From: Dendrolimus kikuchii
Taxonomy: Eukaryota > Arthropoda > Insecta > Lepidoptera > Lasiocampidae
Assembly (NCBI GenBank): GCA_019925095.2
Contig: CM034390.1
Span: 1,785,501-1,849,500 of the forward strand
Direction of reading: 5' to 3'
Length of the DNA stretch: 64,000 nt
Shown here: positions 19,672 to 31,700 of the stretch, piece by piece
Numbering within the stretch: the first letter of the stretch is position 1
How the letters are laid out: every line of letters begins with the position of its first letter
Notes under the pieces: generated by a model
Told to the model about the DNA's origin: nothing
Database searches by the model: none
What the model saw: only the letters and a program-made list of their open reading frames with translations
Position numbers and translations under genes: made by a program

Positions 19672-20010
19672 TTGGAATGGTGCCCTGGAGGATGGGTCCC
19701 TTATGTATGGTACGCGTCTTGCGTCGATACTCTGGCGGCGTCCCATCTTTCAGCCACTAGCATGTCTGCTGGTACAGCTTCTGCACAACAGGAGGCCCTA
19801 AAATGCCGCCAATATTCCGCCATCGGAAATGGTTACATATGGACCCTGGGACCATGGGGGCCTGAGGCGCACAAACTTTGTCGAGACATAGCAAAACGAC
19901 TGGTAGACGTTTCACGTGATCAAAAGACTGGTCTATACCTCGGACAATGCATTATTGGCACGTTTCCAACTGACAGAAGTCTGGCACTAGATTTTATAGT
20001 TCAATTTTAA
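19672..20010 (+). pseudogene. Retroelement C-terminal nuclease-like domain, fragment 2
   Basis: Open for 112 codons: '[20 protein letters not shown]' and 'KCRQYSAIGNGYIWTLGPWG' followed by 'AKRLVDVSRDQKTGLYLGQC'. Same module as the fragment at 14,878, but a different and longer preserved reading frame. The K-x-x-x-Y-x-x-I-x-x-x-Y-I core is kept; the E of the expected 'ETLG' is lost (W-T-L-G). Isolated fragment, not a gene. Confidence 0.5.
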
Positions 20011-20011
20011 T

Positions 20012-20756
20012 TTGTATACATAGTTTTATTTAATTAGGAACTTACACGTTCTAAAATACTTTTTCATTTGGATATATTTGTACAGGTATATTGTTCTAGA
20101 ATAAACTAAACCCGTCAAAATAGTATCAAATGTTTTTATACAATGAGAAAATGTTTTAAACTTTGGAACGCTGGGGTAAATCTACTCTGTTTTAAGCAAC
20201 GGCAGCTAACATCTTGTATGGGCTGCTTGCAATTTCCTTAATGTACGATCGGGTTTAATTTGAACAGTACTTACTTGCCTTGAGACCTACCGCAGTTTTA
20301 CATAACGATATCCAACCTTATTGGTTGCTACAGTGTGTATTTCAGACAAACACTGTTCCGTGTGCGTTTGTATGGGAATAAACGCAGCAATGTATACCCT
20401 TGTTAAAATATGACGGGATGTTGAAGTAATGTGGTTAGTGGTATGCAAAATTGTTACGTCACGTCCCCCGTTTAAGTGATTATAGGAAATGAGCGGGTGT
20501 ATGGTGTGTGATGTGGGTTTATGTGAGGAAATATATTTGCTTATGTCGTATGTTATGGCCGTAATACTATTTCGAGATTTTAGTAGTACCATGTTATTGA
20601 ACGACTAGACGTTCCAGCGAAACTTCGTTGGCGTTGCCATGACGATGTGTTTGATGAGCATTGATAGGAAAAAAACGACCGCAACGCCGTTTTTTTGGAT
20701 ATATTCGTCTGTTCCATGCAAACGACATCATTTATCGGGATAAAAGTATTCTAATG
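20012..20756. other. Unassigned sequence
   Basis: No gene, tRNA or known repeat was recognised. Confidence 0.3.
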
Positions 20757-21010
20757 ACGCTCGAGCCTGGGGCGAAGGCTTTACACCGAGGGATGTCTGG
20801 GACTCCTGTCCGGCCGGATGCCTACCGTGGCCTCCAATTGGAGGAACGGGGGATGGTCGGCCGTCAGACTACTCACTAAACCTAACCTGCGCCCCGCTCC
20901 TATGCGCTTTTATGGGGTGTCACAGGAACTGAACCATAGGTATTACATCTGTAGCACCTCTACACTTGGCTCTCACTTGAACAGGGGGGGGGGAGGGAGT
21001 CGACGGGATC
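20757..21010 (-). mobile_element. R1-clade 3'-UTR fragment (antisense)
   Basis: Reverse complement aligns with the 3' UTR of the intact element at 31,940-32,100: 'gacaccccataaaagcg' versus 'gacgccccgtaaaagcg', 'gggcgcaggttaggtttagt' versus 'gggcgcaggtttaggtttag'. No coding part remains. Confidence 0.7.
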
Positions 21011-21963
21011 CATCTGGAATATACCTAAGCTAAGCACAGTCTCGAGTTTAGTAGTTTTCACATAATGCTATATCAGACAGACAAACATTGTAAAAGTTGG
21101 ATTTTCGCTATCTGCTGGTTCGAATTATACTGTGATTTTTTTTTATGTTTTTCAAAGGAGACTGGTATGCTTTCTTGGGCTCAGGTCGTCAAAAAGATGA
21201 GAGTGATTTTATTATGATTCTAGAGACCACGGGAGTAGGTCACACATTGCTGGTTCTGACTCACACATGAAAAAGTGTATTCTCCATACAAAACGTATGG
21301 GGGAATGAGTTTACCAACCGCAAAGAGCGGTGCAGTTATGTTTGTTTTCCGTCGTTTGAGCTGTGCGTGCATAGTGTTTTGTGGGTATTGATGGGTCTTG
21401 GAGGTCTGGTTTCTGGTTTTGTGTTTGGTCGTTAGTAGGTATGAATTGCCGGTTCTGGATCACGCATAAACTGGCATAAGTTGAGCTCCGGTTAGTATGG
21501 ATGAGGTATGCGTGTGGAGATGCAGTTATGTTGGTGAATATGATGTGGCGTGACACTGACCGGCGATTATCCTTGTCTACACCATATAAAAATGCACCCA
21601 AGGACAAGCCTCGGTCAGTGTAGGGCTATTGTAGGGAATGAGACCAAAAGTTACCAGGCTATTGGGATGAACTGCTAGTAGAGTTTCAGATCGGGGACTA
21701 TGGGGTCTATGACGTCTGCCCGTCGCAATGTTCAAGGAACATGGGAAAAATGGGCAGACGGTGCCTCGCCGCTCATTGGATGGGCCCCTAAAACATGGGT
21801 GAGAGTAGCTAAGGGGTGTCTAGAGGTGAGCTGTAGGTTCACCGAAGCTGCTTCCGACGTTAGGCCATTTATCATTTCCACCCCTGGAACTTGAGTCTTA
21901 GCTCTAATGATAACTCCATGTCGGCTGGCTAAGGCAAGCACGGAGGCCTTTGGACGCCGGAGT
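21011..21963. repeat. Unclassified repeats
   Basis: Holds the 'gtggcgtgacactgaccgg' piece (21,543) and the relative of 12,066-12,225 (21,580-21,745). No coding gene is supported. Confidence 0.35.
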
Positions 21964-21966
21964 TTT

Positions 21967-22242
21967 TTTTTATTTTTATTGCTTGAGTTCAGCTGAACAG
22001 CAGACGTCCCACTTGCTACTACTTGCTACAAATGCGCTGCTGCTCTCTTAAGGGAGACTGGAACCTAGTCACTAATGCCGGAACACAACTGAAGGTTGTT
22101 ATGGCGGCATACTTTAGACCAGGGGTGGTAGCCATCAAGTCGGGCAAATGCCCTACCACCTGGCTGTGGCTTGTTTTATCGCCTCTTACGACAGACCGCC
22201 AGGCCGCAGGAAATTGTATTCTTTCTCCGTTCCCGCACGGAT
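21967..22242 (-). repeat. Short repeat family A, copy 5
   Basis: Antisense, rearranged near the head ('cacttgctactacttgcta') but complete to 'cgttcccgcacggata'. Confidence 0.75.
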
Positions 22243-22437
22243 AAAAGGACGGAGTTAAGTCCGAAGTGTCGCTACTCGCATAAGGCTTCACCACCACAAA
22301 GCCCCCCTGCGGCTTTATTATTATGTTGATATTTTGATATTATTGTAGTGTGTTTAGTTATTTTGAATGAGTTAATCGTGTGGTGTGCTCGTATTATTAG
22401 TAGTTGAAATTCATTCACGTAAATCGATTAGGGTAAT

Positions 22438-22802
22438 CATACATACATACATAACTTCACGCCAGTTCCCTTGCGGGGTAGGCACGAACAACAGAGTGCC
22501 ATTTAGGCTTATTCTTACACACCTCACTTGCCTCTTTGACATTCATAACTCTTGTCATGCAAGCTCGTCTGTTCTTAAGGCTCCTGACATCACCTTCTGC
22601 TAGTACACGATCAATTTGATCACGGAAGGTGTGTCGTGGCCTTCCACGACTTCTGCATCCATCCACTTTTACGTTGTATATCTGTTTAGTCATTCTTTCA
22701 TCATGCATACTTTCCACATGCCCGAACCACTGGAGCATTCCTTTCCTTACCTTCACCCCGACATTCTCTTTCAGACCAACTCTCTTTCTTACTTCGGTAT
22801 TA
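22438..22802 (-). mobile_element. RTE-type retrotransposon, copy 6
   Basis: Minus strand, encodes from 'KESVGVKVRKGMLQWFGHVE' (residues differ slightly) to the stop and GTAT tail. 13-bp duplication CGATTAGGGTAAT at 22425-22437 and 22803-22815. Confidence 0.88.
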
Positions 22803-22900
22803 CGATTAGGGTAATAGATAACTTAATTTATTTGTAACCTTATTTTTAAGATACCTCGTCTTCCAGATAGAATTTAGTGTTGATGTTTACCATTCTATAA

Positions 22901-23350
22901 TCTTATACTAATATATAAAGCCGAAGAGTTTCTTTGTTTGATTGAACGCGCTAATTTCAGGAACCACTAGTTTGATTTGAAAAAATATTACAGTGTTAGA
23001 TAGCCCATTTATCGAGGAAGGCTATAGACTATATATCATTACACTAAGAGTTAACTCTTTAACTCACTATTAGCACATATGTGTCCGCGATGAGAGTGCA
23101 GATCGCGTTTATGCACGTGATCGTTAATTGTGTTGTTGTCTCACTCTGTTTATATAGGAGTTGTATGAAATGGGTATATTTTCTTGGTATATTACGAGAT
23201 AGTGATAGTGTTAGTCTTGCGGCTTTTTGGTATATCTATAATTGTCTTAAGAGTTAAGACCAATAGGAGCGGAGCACCAATGAAGAATGTTTCAAAATCA
23301 AGGGGTTTCGAAAACAAATTCCACGCGGACGACGTCGCGGGGACAGCTAG
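22901..23350 (+). mobile_element. Non-autonomous Helitron with an inserted MITE
   Basis: Starts TCTTATACTAATATATAAAG and ends CTAG before T; same family as 2,828-3,068. A segment at about 23,050-23,257 is extra: it starts 'ttaactctttaactcac' and ends 'cttaagagttaag', giving short inverted ends within the Helitron. Confidence 0.7.
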
Positions 23351-23426
23351 TATAAAAATATAACGCTCTTTTTAAGGCATAACTGATGTCATTGCATTTC
23401 TTTGGACCAAAAGTTCCCGTCTCTTG

Positions 23427-23660
23427 TTTTTTTTTTATTGCAGGAGACCAGCAGACAGGCAGACGGCCCACTTGATGGAAAGCGGTTACCATCGCCTATG
23501 GACATTTGCAACACCAAAGTTGCTACAAATGCGCTGCTGCTCTCTTAAGGGAGACTGGAACCTGGTCACTAATGCCGGAACACGACTCAAAGTTGTTATG
23601 ACGACATACTTTAGACCAGGGGTGGTAGCCATCCAGTCGGGCAAATCCCTACCACCTGGC
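23427..23660 (-). repeat. Short repeat family A, copy 6 (truncated)
   Basis: Antisense from 'ttattgcaggagaccagc' to 'ccctaccacctgg'; the CCGTGCAGG end is missing. Confidence 0.75.
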
Positions 23661-23999
23661 GTATAAACTTGACCTCTACAGATTTATTATAGTATAGTTA
23701 GATAGATATCGTAAATTTTATTACTCATTCGACATCGCGTATTCCCAACTATATACCTTATGTATTCATGAAACATTCTACACACGTAACAAGTACACTC
23801 CGTTGCGCATAAAGTATGGGCTTCGGGGCGCTATCTGGCGCACGCCAACCATGTACCAACAAACCACGAACTGCAACGAACAGGCTAAATTCATTGCCCG
23901 TCTATTAATATTGTGTACACTGTATGCCAAGGAAACTGGGCGCAACATAATGTTGTACTGTTGGAAGGATATAATTTTAAATAAAAAGAAAGTAGATAG

Positions 24000-24084
24000 A
24001 TAGATAATTCTTTATTGTACACCAAAGATGTGAACGGGCGGATTTATCGCTAAGAAGCGACCTCTTCCAGGTAACCCTTGACAG
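24000..24084 (+). repeat. 'Ctttattgtacacc' repeat fragment
   Basis: 'attctttattgtacaccaaa' followed within 40 bases by 'cgctaagaagcgacctcttc', a deleted version of the 2,755 family. Confidence 0.5.
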
Positions 24085-24189
24085 GGATTTGATGCAGAGA
24101 GTCGTGTACCGGAACGAGAAAGGGAGAGAGGTGCGCATGCGTCAGTCGGAATCCCGGAGGCGCAGATATGCGCAAGATCACCTCCCGTA
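24085..24189 (+). pseudogene. R1-clade ORF2 extreme C-terminus
   Basis: In one frame the sequence ends with 'SRRRRYAQDHLP' and TAA at 24187-24189, which matches the intact ORF2 ending 'GGRRRRYANLLP'. Only the basic tail is left. Confidence 0.55.
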
Positions 24190-24490
24190 ATACCGCTGCA
24201 GGGGCCCTCTAGCATCTAGGGAACAGAGGAGTCTTCACCCCTGTTAACGAAGTGAGTTTGCCTTTCCCGGGGCATTCTCAAGCACTGATGCGCTAGGATC
24301 AGCGTGGGCGTAACTACGTTCTAAGTCTCACGCTCTTCCTGCCATAAGCGCGGGGCACATGGGAGGAGGATGGTTTTAGTGGAGTATTTACATACAAGCC
24401 GGCGATTTGACTCTAGTGCGCCAATTCGTGGGTGACATCTCTCATCGCTTTGGTCTAGTCCCTAGTTAAGGACCCGGTAGTGTGCGAAAC
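24190..24490 (+). mobile_element. R1-clade 3'-UTR fragment
   Basis: Follows the ORF2 tail; contains 'cccctgttaacgaagtgagt', a hairpin-like 'agcgtgggcgt...ctcacgctc' region and the 'ggttttagtggagta' motif at about 24,372, in the same order as in the intact element's 3' UTR. Confidence 0.6.
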
Positions 24491-24628
24491 GCATAAAAGA
24501 GTCGTGTACACAATATTGTTATATCAAAAATAGAAGCAGATGCAAGTAATTGCTATCATCATTCTAGTGTTCAGTTCTGAATTGATAATAACGGGGTTAT
24601 TATAATTCTAGTCATCATTCAGTTTCAC

Positions 24629-24930
24629 CCGTGCAGGAACGGAGAAAGAATACAATTTCCTGCGGCCAGGCGGCCTGTCATAAGAGGCGACAAAACAACC
24701 CACAGACAGATGGTAGGGTATTTGCCCGACTGGATGGCGACCACCCCTGGTCTAGAGTATGCTGCCAAAACAACCTTGTGTTGTGTTCCGGCATTAGTGA
24801 CCAGGTTCCAGTCTCCCTTAAGAGAGCAGCAGCGCATTTGGCGTTACAAATGTCCACAGGCGATGGTAACCGCTTTACATCAAGTGGGCCGTCTGCCTGT
24901 CTGCTGAACTCCTGCAATAAAAATAAAAAT
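24629..24930 (+). repeat. Short repeat family A, copy 7
   Basis: Full-length sense copy from 'ccgtgcaggaacggag' to 'ctcctgcaataaaaataaa'. Confidence 0.8.
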
Positions 24931-25073
24931 AGTCTATGGTTCTGTTTTAGTCGCAAGCCTGCACATCTAAGCCTGATGGTCCGCTTTGGGAATCAATATA
25001 TAATCCTTTCAGATTGTATTTGATCGATTTATAGTTGTTTTTGTACTTTGATTGCAGATCCTCTGCGAGATCA

Positions 25074-25388
25074 TTTTTTTATTATTATTGCAGGAGATCA
25101 GCAGACAGGCAGACGGCCCACTTGATGGAAAGCGGTTACCATCGCCTATGGAGATTTGCAACACCAAAGTTGCTACAAATGCGCTGCTGCTCTCTTAAAG
25201 GAAACTGGAACCTGGTCACTAATGCCGGAACACAACTCAAGATTGTTATAGCGACATACTTTAGACCAGGGGTGGTAGCCATCCAGTCGGGCAAAAGCCC
25301 TACCACCTGGCTGTGGGTTGTTAGTCGCCTCTTACGACAGGCCGCCCGGCCGCAGGAAATTGTATTCTTTCTCCGTTCCTGCACGGAT
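25074..25388 (-). repeat. Short repeat family A, copy 8
   Basis: Full-length antisense copy; the clearest example of the family, about 310 bp. Confidence 0.8.
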
Positions 25389-25734
25389 AGTTTACATTTA
25401 CAATGATTGGTGTCATATATTACTCGCGCCTTGTCCCCTACACGTTATTATATTTAGGAATAATATATTTACATGCGTCAGTCAACAAGTTTTTTGTAGC
25501 GGCTATAATAAAGTGTGTCAACATTCATCACGGTAAGTGTAAAAACAGTCTGTTTATTTTGACTATGTCGGTGGCAAATACGTCGATCGTAACGCAGGTG
25601 GTCACAGACAGACTTCAAAAGCCCACCGTAATGTGATAGATTCATTGCTAAATAGACATGACACACAGCACCGAAGGAAACCAGAGAAGGATTAAATGAT
25701 TTTAAGATGTCAATGTTATTTGATATTTTTTTAG

Positions 25735-25842
25735 ATTGGGGATCCTAAACACCCAGACCATAGTAAATCACGGATAGTTGGAATTGAACTCGGAGCCTCT
25801 GCGCTGTGAGGGATGTCGAAAAAGGCATAGCCTGCTCTACTT
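25735..25842 (-). repeat. tRNA-derived SINE fragment
   Basis: 'acacccagaccatagtaaat' and 'gaactcggagcctctgcg' match the 18,655 SINE; degraded B-box region. Confidence 0.6.
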
Positions 25843-25859
25843 TAACGTCATTTTTGAAT

Positions 25860-26044
25860 ATTTTTTTTTATTGCAGGGATCAGCAGACAGGCAGACGGCT
25901 CACTTGATGGTAGGCGGTTACCATCGCCTATGGACATTTGTAACAACAAAGTTGCTACAAATGCGCTGCTGCTCTCTTAAGGGAGACTGGAACCTGGTCA
26001 CTAATGCCGGAACACAACTCAAGGTTGTTATGGCGACATACTTT
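25860..26044 (-). repeat. Short repeat family A, copy 9, cut by the R1-clade element
   Basis: Antisense copy that matches other copies up to 'atggcgacatacttt' and then changes abruptly to the 5' UTR of the retrotransposon. Confidence 0.75.
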
Positions 26045-26368
26045 GGACGTGTCCACGCATCTCATGCGCTCATGCTATTATCGGTGGAAATTTCCTTTGT
26101 TTACGTGTATTATTCATTGGTTTTTTTCCCTTGACTTGGCTTGCTTTTTGGTTTTCCGTTTCCAGCGTTGTATTTTTGACTCGGCATTCGTTTTCTGGTT
26201 TTGTTCATACTTCGTTCTTGTTTTGACTTGGCTTGTTTGTTTGGATTAGGTGGTTCTGTCCATTTGATAAAACTCGGCGTGTTCTCGGTTGTTGGTTCCC
26301 GCTTCAAGCGGCTAGTTTTAGGTTGTGGGTAGGCTTCCGTTGGTCGGTGGTCACATGGGGCCCCGCTA
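26045..26368 (+). promoter_or_regulatory. 5' UTR / internal promoter region of the R1-clade element
   Basis: T/G-rich non-coding sequence upstream of ORF1 with repeated 'ttggcttg' words. Non-LTR elements carry an internal promoter in this region; no specific box was recognised. Confidence 0.45.
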
Positions 26369-28744
26369 ATGGCGGACCCCGACCCCCGACCCCCTAGGGG
26401 GGCAAGCGCGGCCCGTAAAAGGTCCCGCGTTCGCTCCCGCGGTCCATACCAGGACGTTACAGACGCCGACGAATCGGCAACAAAGGCCGCTGTGACCCGG
26501 CGGAGCAGGAGCACCGTCGGGCGCGGCAGAGGTGCGGCGAGAGCCGTATCAGTAGGCGCCGCGCCGGGGGTTCACCCGCATGTCGAACCTGTGGGGGTCA
26601 CCTCCGTAGCGGCAACAATTACAGAAGCGACGCCGAAAGCCACCCACGCGGGGGCCAAAGGTGCCGCAAAAGGTAAGGGCGCCGCGTCGAAGGACTGCCT
26701 GCAGGCCGATCCTGCTGGGGAAGCCGACGGCGCGGCGTTACAAAAGGACGCCGCAGTCGCGGCATTACAAAAAGGCGCTGCAGTCGCGGCATCTAAAGAA
26801 GACGCCGCAGTTGCGGCAAGTAGTAGTGGCGCAGCGTCGCCGACGATCAGCAGAGGGGGCGAGCCGGCGGAACTGTTGGCTCGCAGTATCGCTCTCTGCG
26901 AGGAAATTGAGCGCATGCAAAGCGCCCGTCAAAAGGACAGCGGGGCCTCCGAGCCCGCTACAGATCCAGTCGACCCGAGGGAGGGCGATATAGAAAGGAT
27001 GGGGGCTGAGGAGCTCCGTGTCTTAGCAGGCTCCCACGTAGCCGACATCTTTCATGTCGCCCAGACCTCGGGAAACCTCAAAGGAGGTTATATCAAAAAA
27101 TTAAAAGAGGCCGCTGGGAAACTGGCCGACATCGTGCAAAGCCTATCGGCGAGGTCCCTGGATTTAGAGAACCGGAGGCTCACGCTTGAGAACCTCCGGT
27201 TAAAAAGAGAAGTAGACTCCCTGCGGATGGAGGTCAAGGCACATCGCAGGGAGTACGAGGAGATGCGGGCTGCGGCTAAGGCTGATAGCCTCAACAAAGA
27301 GAGGGAGGCGGTGGTGGTCTCCAGTCCCCCACTCGACCTAGAGGAGCTCAAACGAGCCATCATAGTGTCGGTGGGGGAAATGATGAACGCCCGGTTCGCC
27401 GGGTTTGAGGATCGCCTCCTCCCTCCCCCAATTATTCGTCCACCGCTCGCCGCGGCGAATAAAATAAAAAAGGCGGCGGCGACGCCGCTCCAAAAAGTTA
27501 CGGCCCCACAGGCGTCCGATGTCGTTATCGACGACATGGTCCCTATGGACGTGGTTCCACAGCCCGTAGAGGTGATGGGTCCCCCTCCCCCACCTCCCCC
27601 CAAAAAGAAGGGCAAAAAAGGGAAAACGGCGTCTGACGCCCCGACGCAGACGTCGACGGCGCCCGGGTTCTCAGGGGACTCCGTTTTAACGGAGTTCCCC
27701 ACGCTGAGGACCAAGCCCGGGCCCCAAGTCCAGGCCACCCCCTCTCCCGCCGCACCTGCGCCCGCTCCCCAGCAGGGGATCGTGGAAGCATGGACGGTGG
27801 TAGTGGGTAGGAAGAAAGGCAAGGGGAAGGGGAAAGGGACGTCATCCCAACCCCCTCCCCCCACGCAAGTCCCCGCCCCGCCCCCAGCGCAGAAAGTCCC
27901 GCCCAAACCACAGACGAAAAAGAAGCCGCCGGTGGTATTTACAGAGCCGAAATCGGCAGCAGTACTCATCAAGCTGCTGCCGGACGCAGAGAAAAAAGGT
28001 GTCACCTACCGCGACGTGTTTCAGAAGGCCGCCGCGGTAGTAGATTTAGCTGCCATGGGCCTCCGAGAGGGCCTTAAACTAATGCGGACCGTCCGCGACT
28101 CCCGACTTATAGAGTTACCTCCTGGGCCAGAGGGAGCCGAGAAAGCGGACCGGTTGGCGGAGGCCCTCCGGAGGCCGCTTGAGGGGATGGCCGAGGTCAT
28201 ACGGCCTACAAAGAGGGGGGAGATTTATATCTCAGGGCTAGATGACTCGGTCACGCCCGAGTCTCTACGAGCTGCTGTCGCCCGAGCTGGCAATTGCCAG
28301 CTAGATAGAATCGTGGCCAATAGAATTGGCTCAGGACCGGGGGGGATGGGCTCAGCGTACGTGCTGTGCCCAATCCCGTTGGCCAAGATGCTCGCCGAGC
28401 AGGGCCACCTGTTGGTGGGCTTCACCTCGGCGAAGGTCGAAGCCAAAGAAACACGGCCAATACGGTGTTACCGTTGCTATGGGCTCGGGCACAGCACACA
28501 AATGTGCCCGGAATCCTGCCCCGACAGGTCGGGCTTGTGTCTCCGCTGTGGGAAGAGCGGACACGCAATGCCCGATTGCCCAGCTTCAGTCCCCCACTGC
28601 GCAGTCTGCGCAGCGGGGGGAAAGACAGCAACGCACCCAACTCTGGCGAGGGTCTGCCTCCCTCCCATTGTTCGGGGCAGGTTCGTCCCCCTGGCGAGGG
28701 CGACAGCAGTCTCGGCTAGAGGGGAGGCTATGTCGGTCAATTAA
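26369..28744 (+). CDS. R1-clade ORF1 (Gag-like RNA-binding protein)
   Basis: 791 codons, open. The N-terminal third is Ala/Arg-rich; a coiled coil with heptads is likely at about residues 262-315 ('LENRRLTLENLRLKREVDSL'); residues about 390-530 are Pro/Lys-rich. Three CCHC knuckles end the protein: C700-C703-H708-C713, C724-C727-H732-C737 and a shorter C744-C747...H756. ORF1 proteins of this clade coat the element RNA and form the ribonucleoprotein needed for target-primed reverse transcription. Start chosen as the first ATG after the 5' UTR ('gctaATGGCGGAC'). Stop TAA is two bases before ORF2's ATG. Confidence 0.88.
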   Translation: MADPDPRPPRGASAARKRSRVRSRGPYQDVTDADESATKAAVTRRSRSTVGRGRGAARAVSVGAAPGVHPHVEPVGVTSVAATITEATPKATHAGAKGAAKGKGAASKDCLQADPAGEADGAALQKDAAVAALQKGAAVAASKEDAAVAASSSGAASPTISRGGEPAELLARSIALCEEIERMQSARQKDSGASEPATDPVDPREGDIERMGAEELRVLAGSHVADIFHVAQTSGNLKGGYIKKLKEAAGKLADIVQSLSARSLDLENRRLTLENLRLKREVDSLRMEVKAHRREYEEMRAAAKADSLNKEREAVVVSSPPLDLEELKRAIIVSVGEMMNARFAGFEDRLLPPPIIRPPLAAANKIKKAAATPLQKVTAPQASDVVIDDMVPMDVVPQPVEVMGPPPPPPPKKKGKKGKTASDAPTQTSTAPGFSGDSVLTEFPTLRTKPGPQVQATPSPAAPAPAPQQGIVEAWTVVVGRKKGKGKGKGTSSQPPPPTQVPAPPPAQKVPPKPQTKKKPPVVFTEPKSAAVLIKLLPDAEKKGVTYRDVFQKAAAVVDLAAMGLREGLKLMRTVRDSRLIELPPGPEGAEKADRLAEALRRPLEGMAEVIRPTKRGEIYISGLDDSVTPESLRAAVARAGNCQLDRIVANRIGSGPGGMGSAYVLCPIPLAKMLAEQGHLLVGFTSAKVEAKETRPIRCYRCYGLGHSTQMCPESCPDRSGLCLRCGKSGHAMPDCPASVPHCAVCAAGGKTATHPTLARVCLPPIVRGRFVPLARATAVSARGEAMSVN

Positions 28745-28746
28745 TA

Positions 28747-31700
28747 ATGCCCGTACGACATAGCTTCCTCCAGACTAACGTAAACCACTCCGCCGGCGCG
28801 CAGGATCTGGCCATGCAGGCCATGGCGGAGTGGGGGATTGACCTGGCCGTAGTAAGCGAGCCTTACTACGTCCCCGACCAGGGCAACTGGGTCGGGGATC
28901 TGGACGAGACGGTGGCGATGGTCGCCAGATCGGGCTCTGGCACCCCGCTCTCTATCATAGAGAGGGGACGGGGTTACGCGGTGGCAGGTTGGGGTCAGCA
29001 TGCCTTCATAGGCGTGTACTTCTCCCCCAACCGTCCCCTGGCGGAGTTTGAGACGTTCTTAGATTCCGTCAGGGCCGCCGCGGGCAGGTTGTCGCCGAGG
29101 GCGTATTTCGTTCTCGGCGACTTTAATGCCAAATCCCGTTCCTGGGGTAACGCCGCCACCGACATGCGAGGACAGGCCGTAGAAGCGTGGGCGCTCCAAT
29201 GCGGTCTGACCATCTTGAACCGGGGAGCGGTCCATACCTGCGTGCGAGCGCGGGGTGGATCGGTCATCGACCTGTCGTTCGCCACCCACGCGGTCGCACG
29301 TAGGGTGGACGGATGGAGAGTCGTGGAGGAGGTGGAGACTCTGTCTGATCATCTCTATATCAGATTTGAGCTCTCCCCTCCTCCGAGCGCGATTTCGGGT
29401 CCCTCACGCGGACACGGCCAGTTTCCACGCTGGTCCCTCGGTCGGCTCAATCCAGAGCTGGCCGAGGAGATGGCAATCGTCCAGAGCTGGGTCAATCCAG
29501 TCAATACAGGAGGTCCGGAGGTTCTGGCAGAGCGCATGCGCAAGACCCTCGTAAGGGTCTGCGATGCAGCAATGCCTCGGTCGCGTCGGCCCCCGCAGCG
29601 GAAGGCGGTCTACTGGTGGACCGCAGAGATCGGCGGTCTGAGGGAGGCAGCCCTCAGAGCGCGCCGGTCTCTCAGACGCTGCCGGCGCCGACAACCTCCG
29701 GACTATGTTGAGGAAAACAGTCTTGTCGGGGAGTATCGGGCTGCCAAAAAGGCTCTTCGGCTGGAGATCATCCAGTCGAAGACCCGGGCTCGGGAAGAGA
29801 TGTTAAAAAGCCTTGATGGGGACCCCTGGGGGCGTCCGTACCGGGTGGCCCGTAAAAAAATGCGGGCTTGTACAACCCCGGTTACGGCGTCCCTCGAGGA
29901 GGGGGTCCTCACTTCCGTTATTGACGGACTCTTTCCGGACCCAGGGGCCTTCACTCCCCCGGTGATGAGCCCTCCACATACCAGTCCTTCGGAGACGGAG
30001 CCTCCCCTCGTTTCCGAAGAGGAATTAGACATGGCCCTGGAGCGCCTCCGGGGCCGGAAGACTGCACCGGGACCTGATGGGGTCCCGGGCCGAGCCCTCT
30101 TCCTGGCCGCTAAACACCTACGCGGCCAGCTTCGGGAACTTTTCAATGCCTGCATCAGGTCAGGCGTATTCCCGAAGCAGTGGAAGGAGGGCCGGCTATG
30201 CCTACTTCCGAAGGAGGGTCGTCCTCCCAACGATCCGTCCGCCTACAGGCCCATCGTCTTGCTCAACGAGGCGGCCAAGGTCTTCGAGAAGATCCTCGCC
30301 GGCCGCCTCGTTCGTCACCTTGATTCGAATGGGCCTGGGCTCTCTGAGGCTCAATATGGATTCAGGGCAGGGCGTTCGACGTTAGACGCCCTGAACGCAC
30401 TACAGAGCCTCACGAGAGAGGCGGAACACATGAAGGAGTCCGTCCTGGCGGTTTCCCTTGACATCAAAAATGCCTTCAACAGTCTCCCTCACGAGACGAT
30501 CAGGGCGGGGCTCCTGTCTCATGGAGTCCCCCCGTACCTCACGAGGCTGTTGGAGGATTACCTCCAGGACCGGTACATCCTTTGGGAGGGCGGCCGAACT
30601 GGCCAGGTTATAGGTAGGCGACGCGTCGCGTGCGGCGTTCCACAAGGGTCGGTGCTGGGTCCGACCCTGTGGAACATTGGCTACGACTGGCTCCTCCGCG
30701 AGCCAGTCCTGCCCGGGATGGGGGTGCTCTGCTTCGCAGACGACACCCTCGTCACGGCCCGGGGTGGAACCTATGAAGAGTCTGTGGAGCTCGCCAACGC
30801 CGGAACGGCGTTGGTAGTTCAGCGTATCCGGCGTCTTGGCCTGAGGGTCTCCCCTGAGAAAACGGAGGCCCTCATGTTCCGCAGACCACATAGACGTGCA
30901 CCCCGGGACGCGCGCGTCGCTGTCCAAGGTGTTGCGGTAGCGGTCAAGCCCCAGATGAGATATCTGGGGCTTGTCATCGATGGCACGTGGAGCTTCGGGG
31001 CCCACTTCACCCAGCTGGCCCCGAGGTTGATCAAATCTGCTACCGCCCTGGCCAGGCTTCTTCCGAACGTGGGAGGGCCGGGCGCGGCGGTGAGGAAATT
31101 GTACGCCGGCATCCTCCGGAGTATGGCACTGTACGGAGCCCCCGTATGGAGTCATGCACTACACCGGAAAAACAGGACCCTGCTGAGGAGGACTCAGAGG
31201 GTTCTGTCGGTGAGGTCCATACGGGGATACCGTACTGTGTCGTGGACGGCGGCGACATTGTTGGCGGGTGATCCGCCCTGGGATCTCCAGGCGGAGGTGC
31301 TCGCAACAGTGTACCGCTTCCGGCAGGATGCTCGGGCAAGAGGAGAGGTGCCGTGCCCGGCAGAAACTCGGATGATCAGGGTCCAGGCGACCGAGGCTCT
31401 GATCCGTATTTGGCAGAGGGACCTGGAGTCCCCAGAAGCTGGGATTGAGACGGTGGAGGCGATCCGCCCCCACCTAGCTCGTTGGGTCTCGCGGAAACGC
31501 GGGACCCTGACGTTTAGGATGGTGCAGATACTTACCGGGCACGGATGCTTTGGTAAGTATCTGCATCAAATCGCGGGGCGGGAGCCCTCCCCGCAATGTC
31601 ACGAGTGCGGCGTGCTCCAAGATACGGCGTTTCACACGCTCGTGGAGTGCGCCGCCTGGGGGCCCCAGAGGGCCCTCTTAGAAAACGTCGTTGGCCCTGT

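Noticed and set aside
26110..26514. 134-codon minus-strand frame over the R1-clade 5' end
   Set aside because: It overlaps the 5' UTR and ORF1 antisense in GC-rich DNA and shows no domain; shadow of ORF1.
27088..28005. 305-codon minus-strand frame in ORF1
   Set aside because: Gly/Ser-rich translation opposite the Pro-rich segment of ORF1; composition artefact.
30400..31155. 251-codon minus-strand frame in ORF2
   Set aside because: Antisense of reverse transcriptase codons, no domain.
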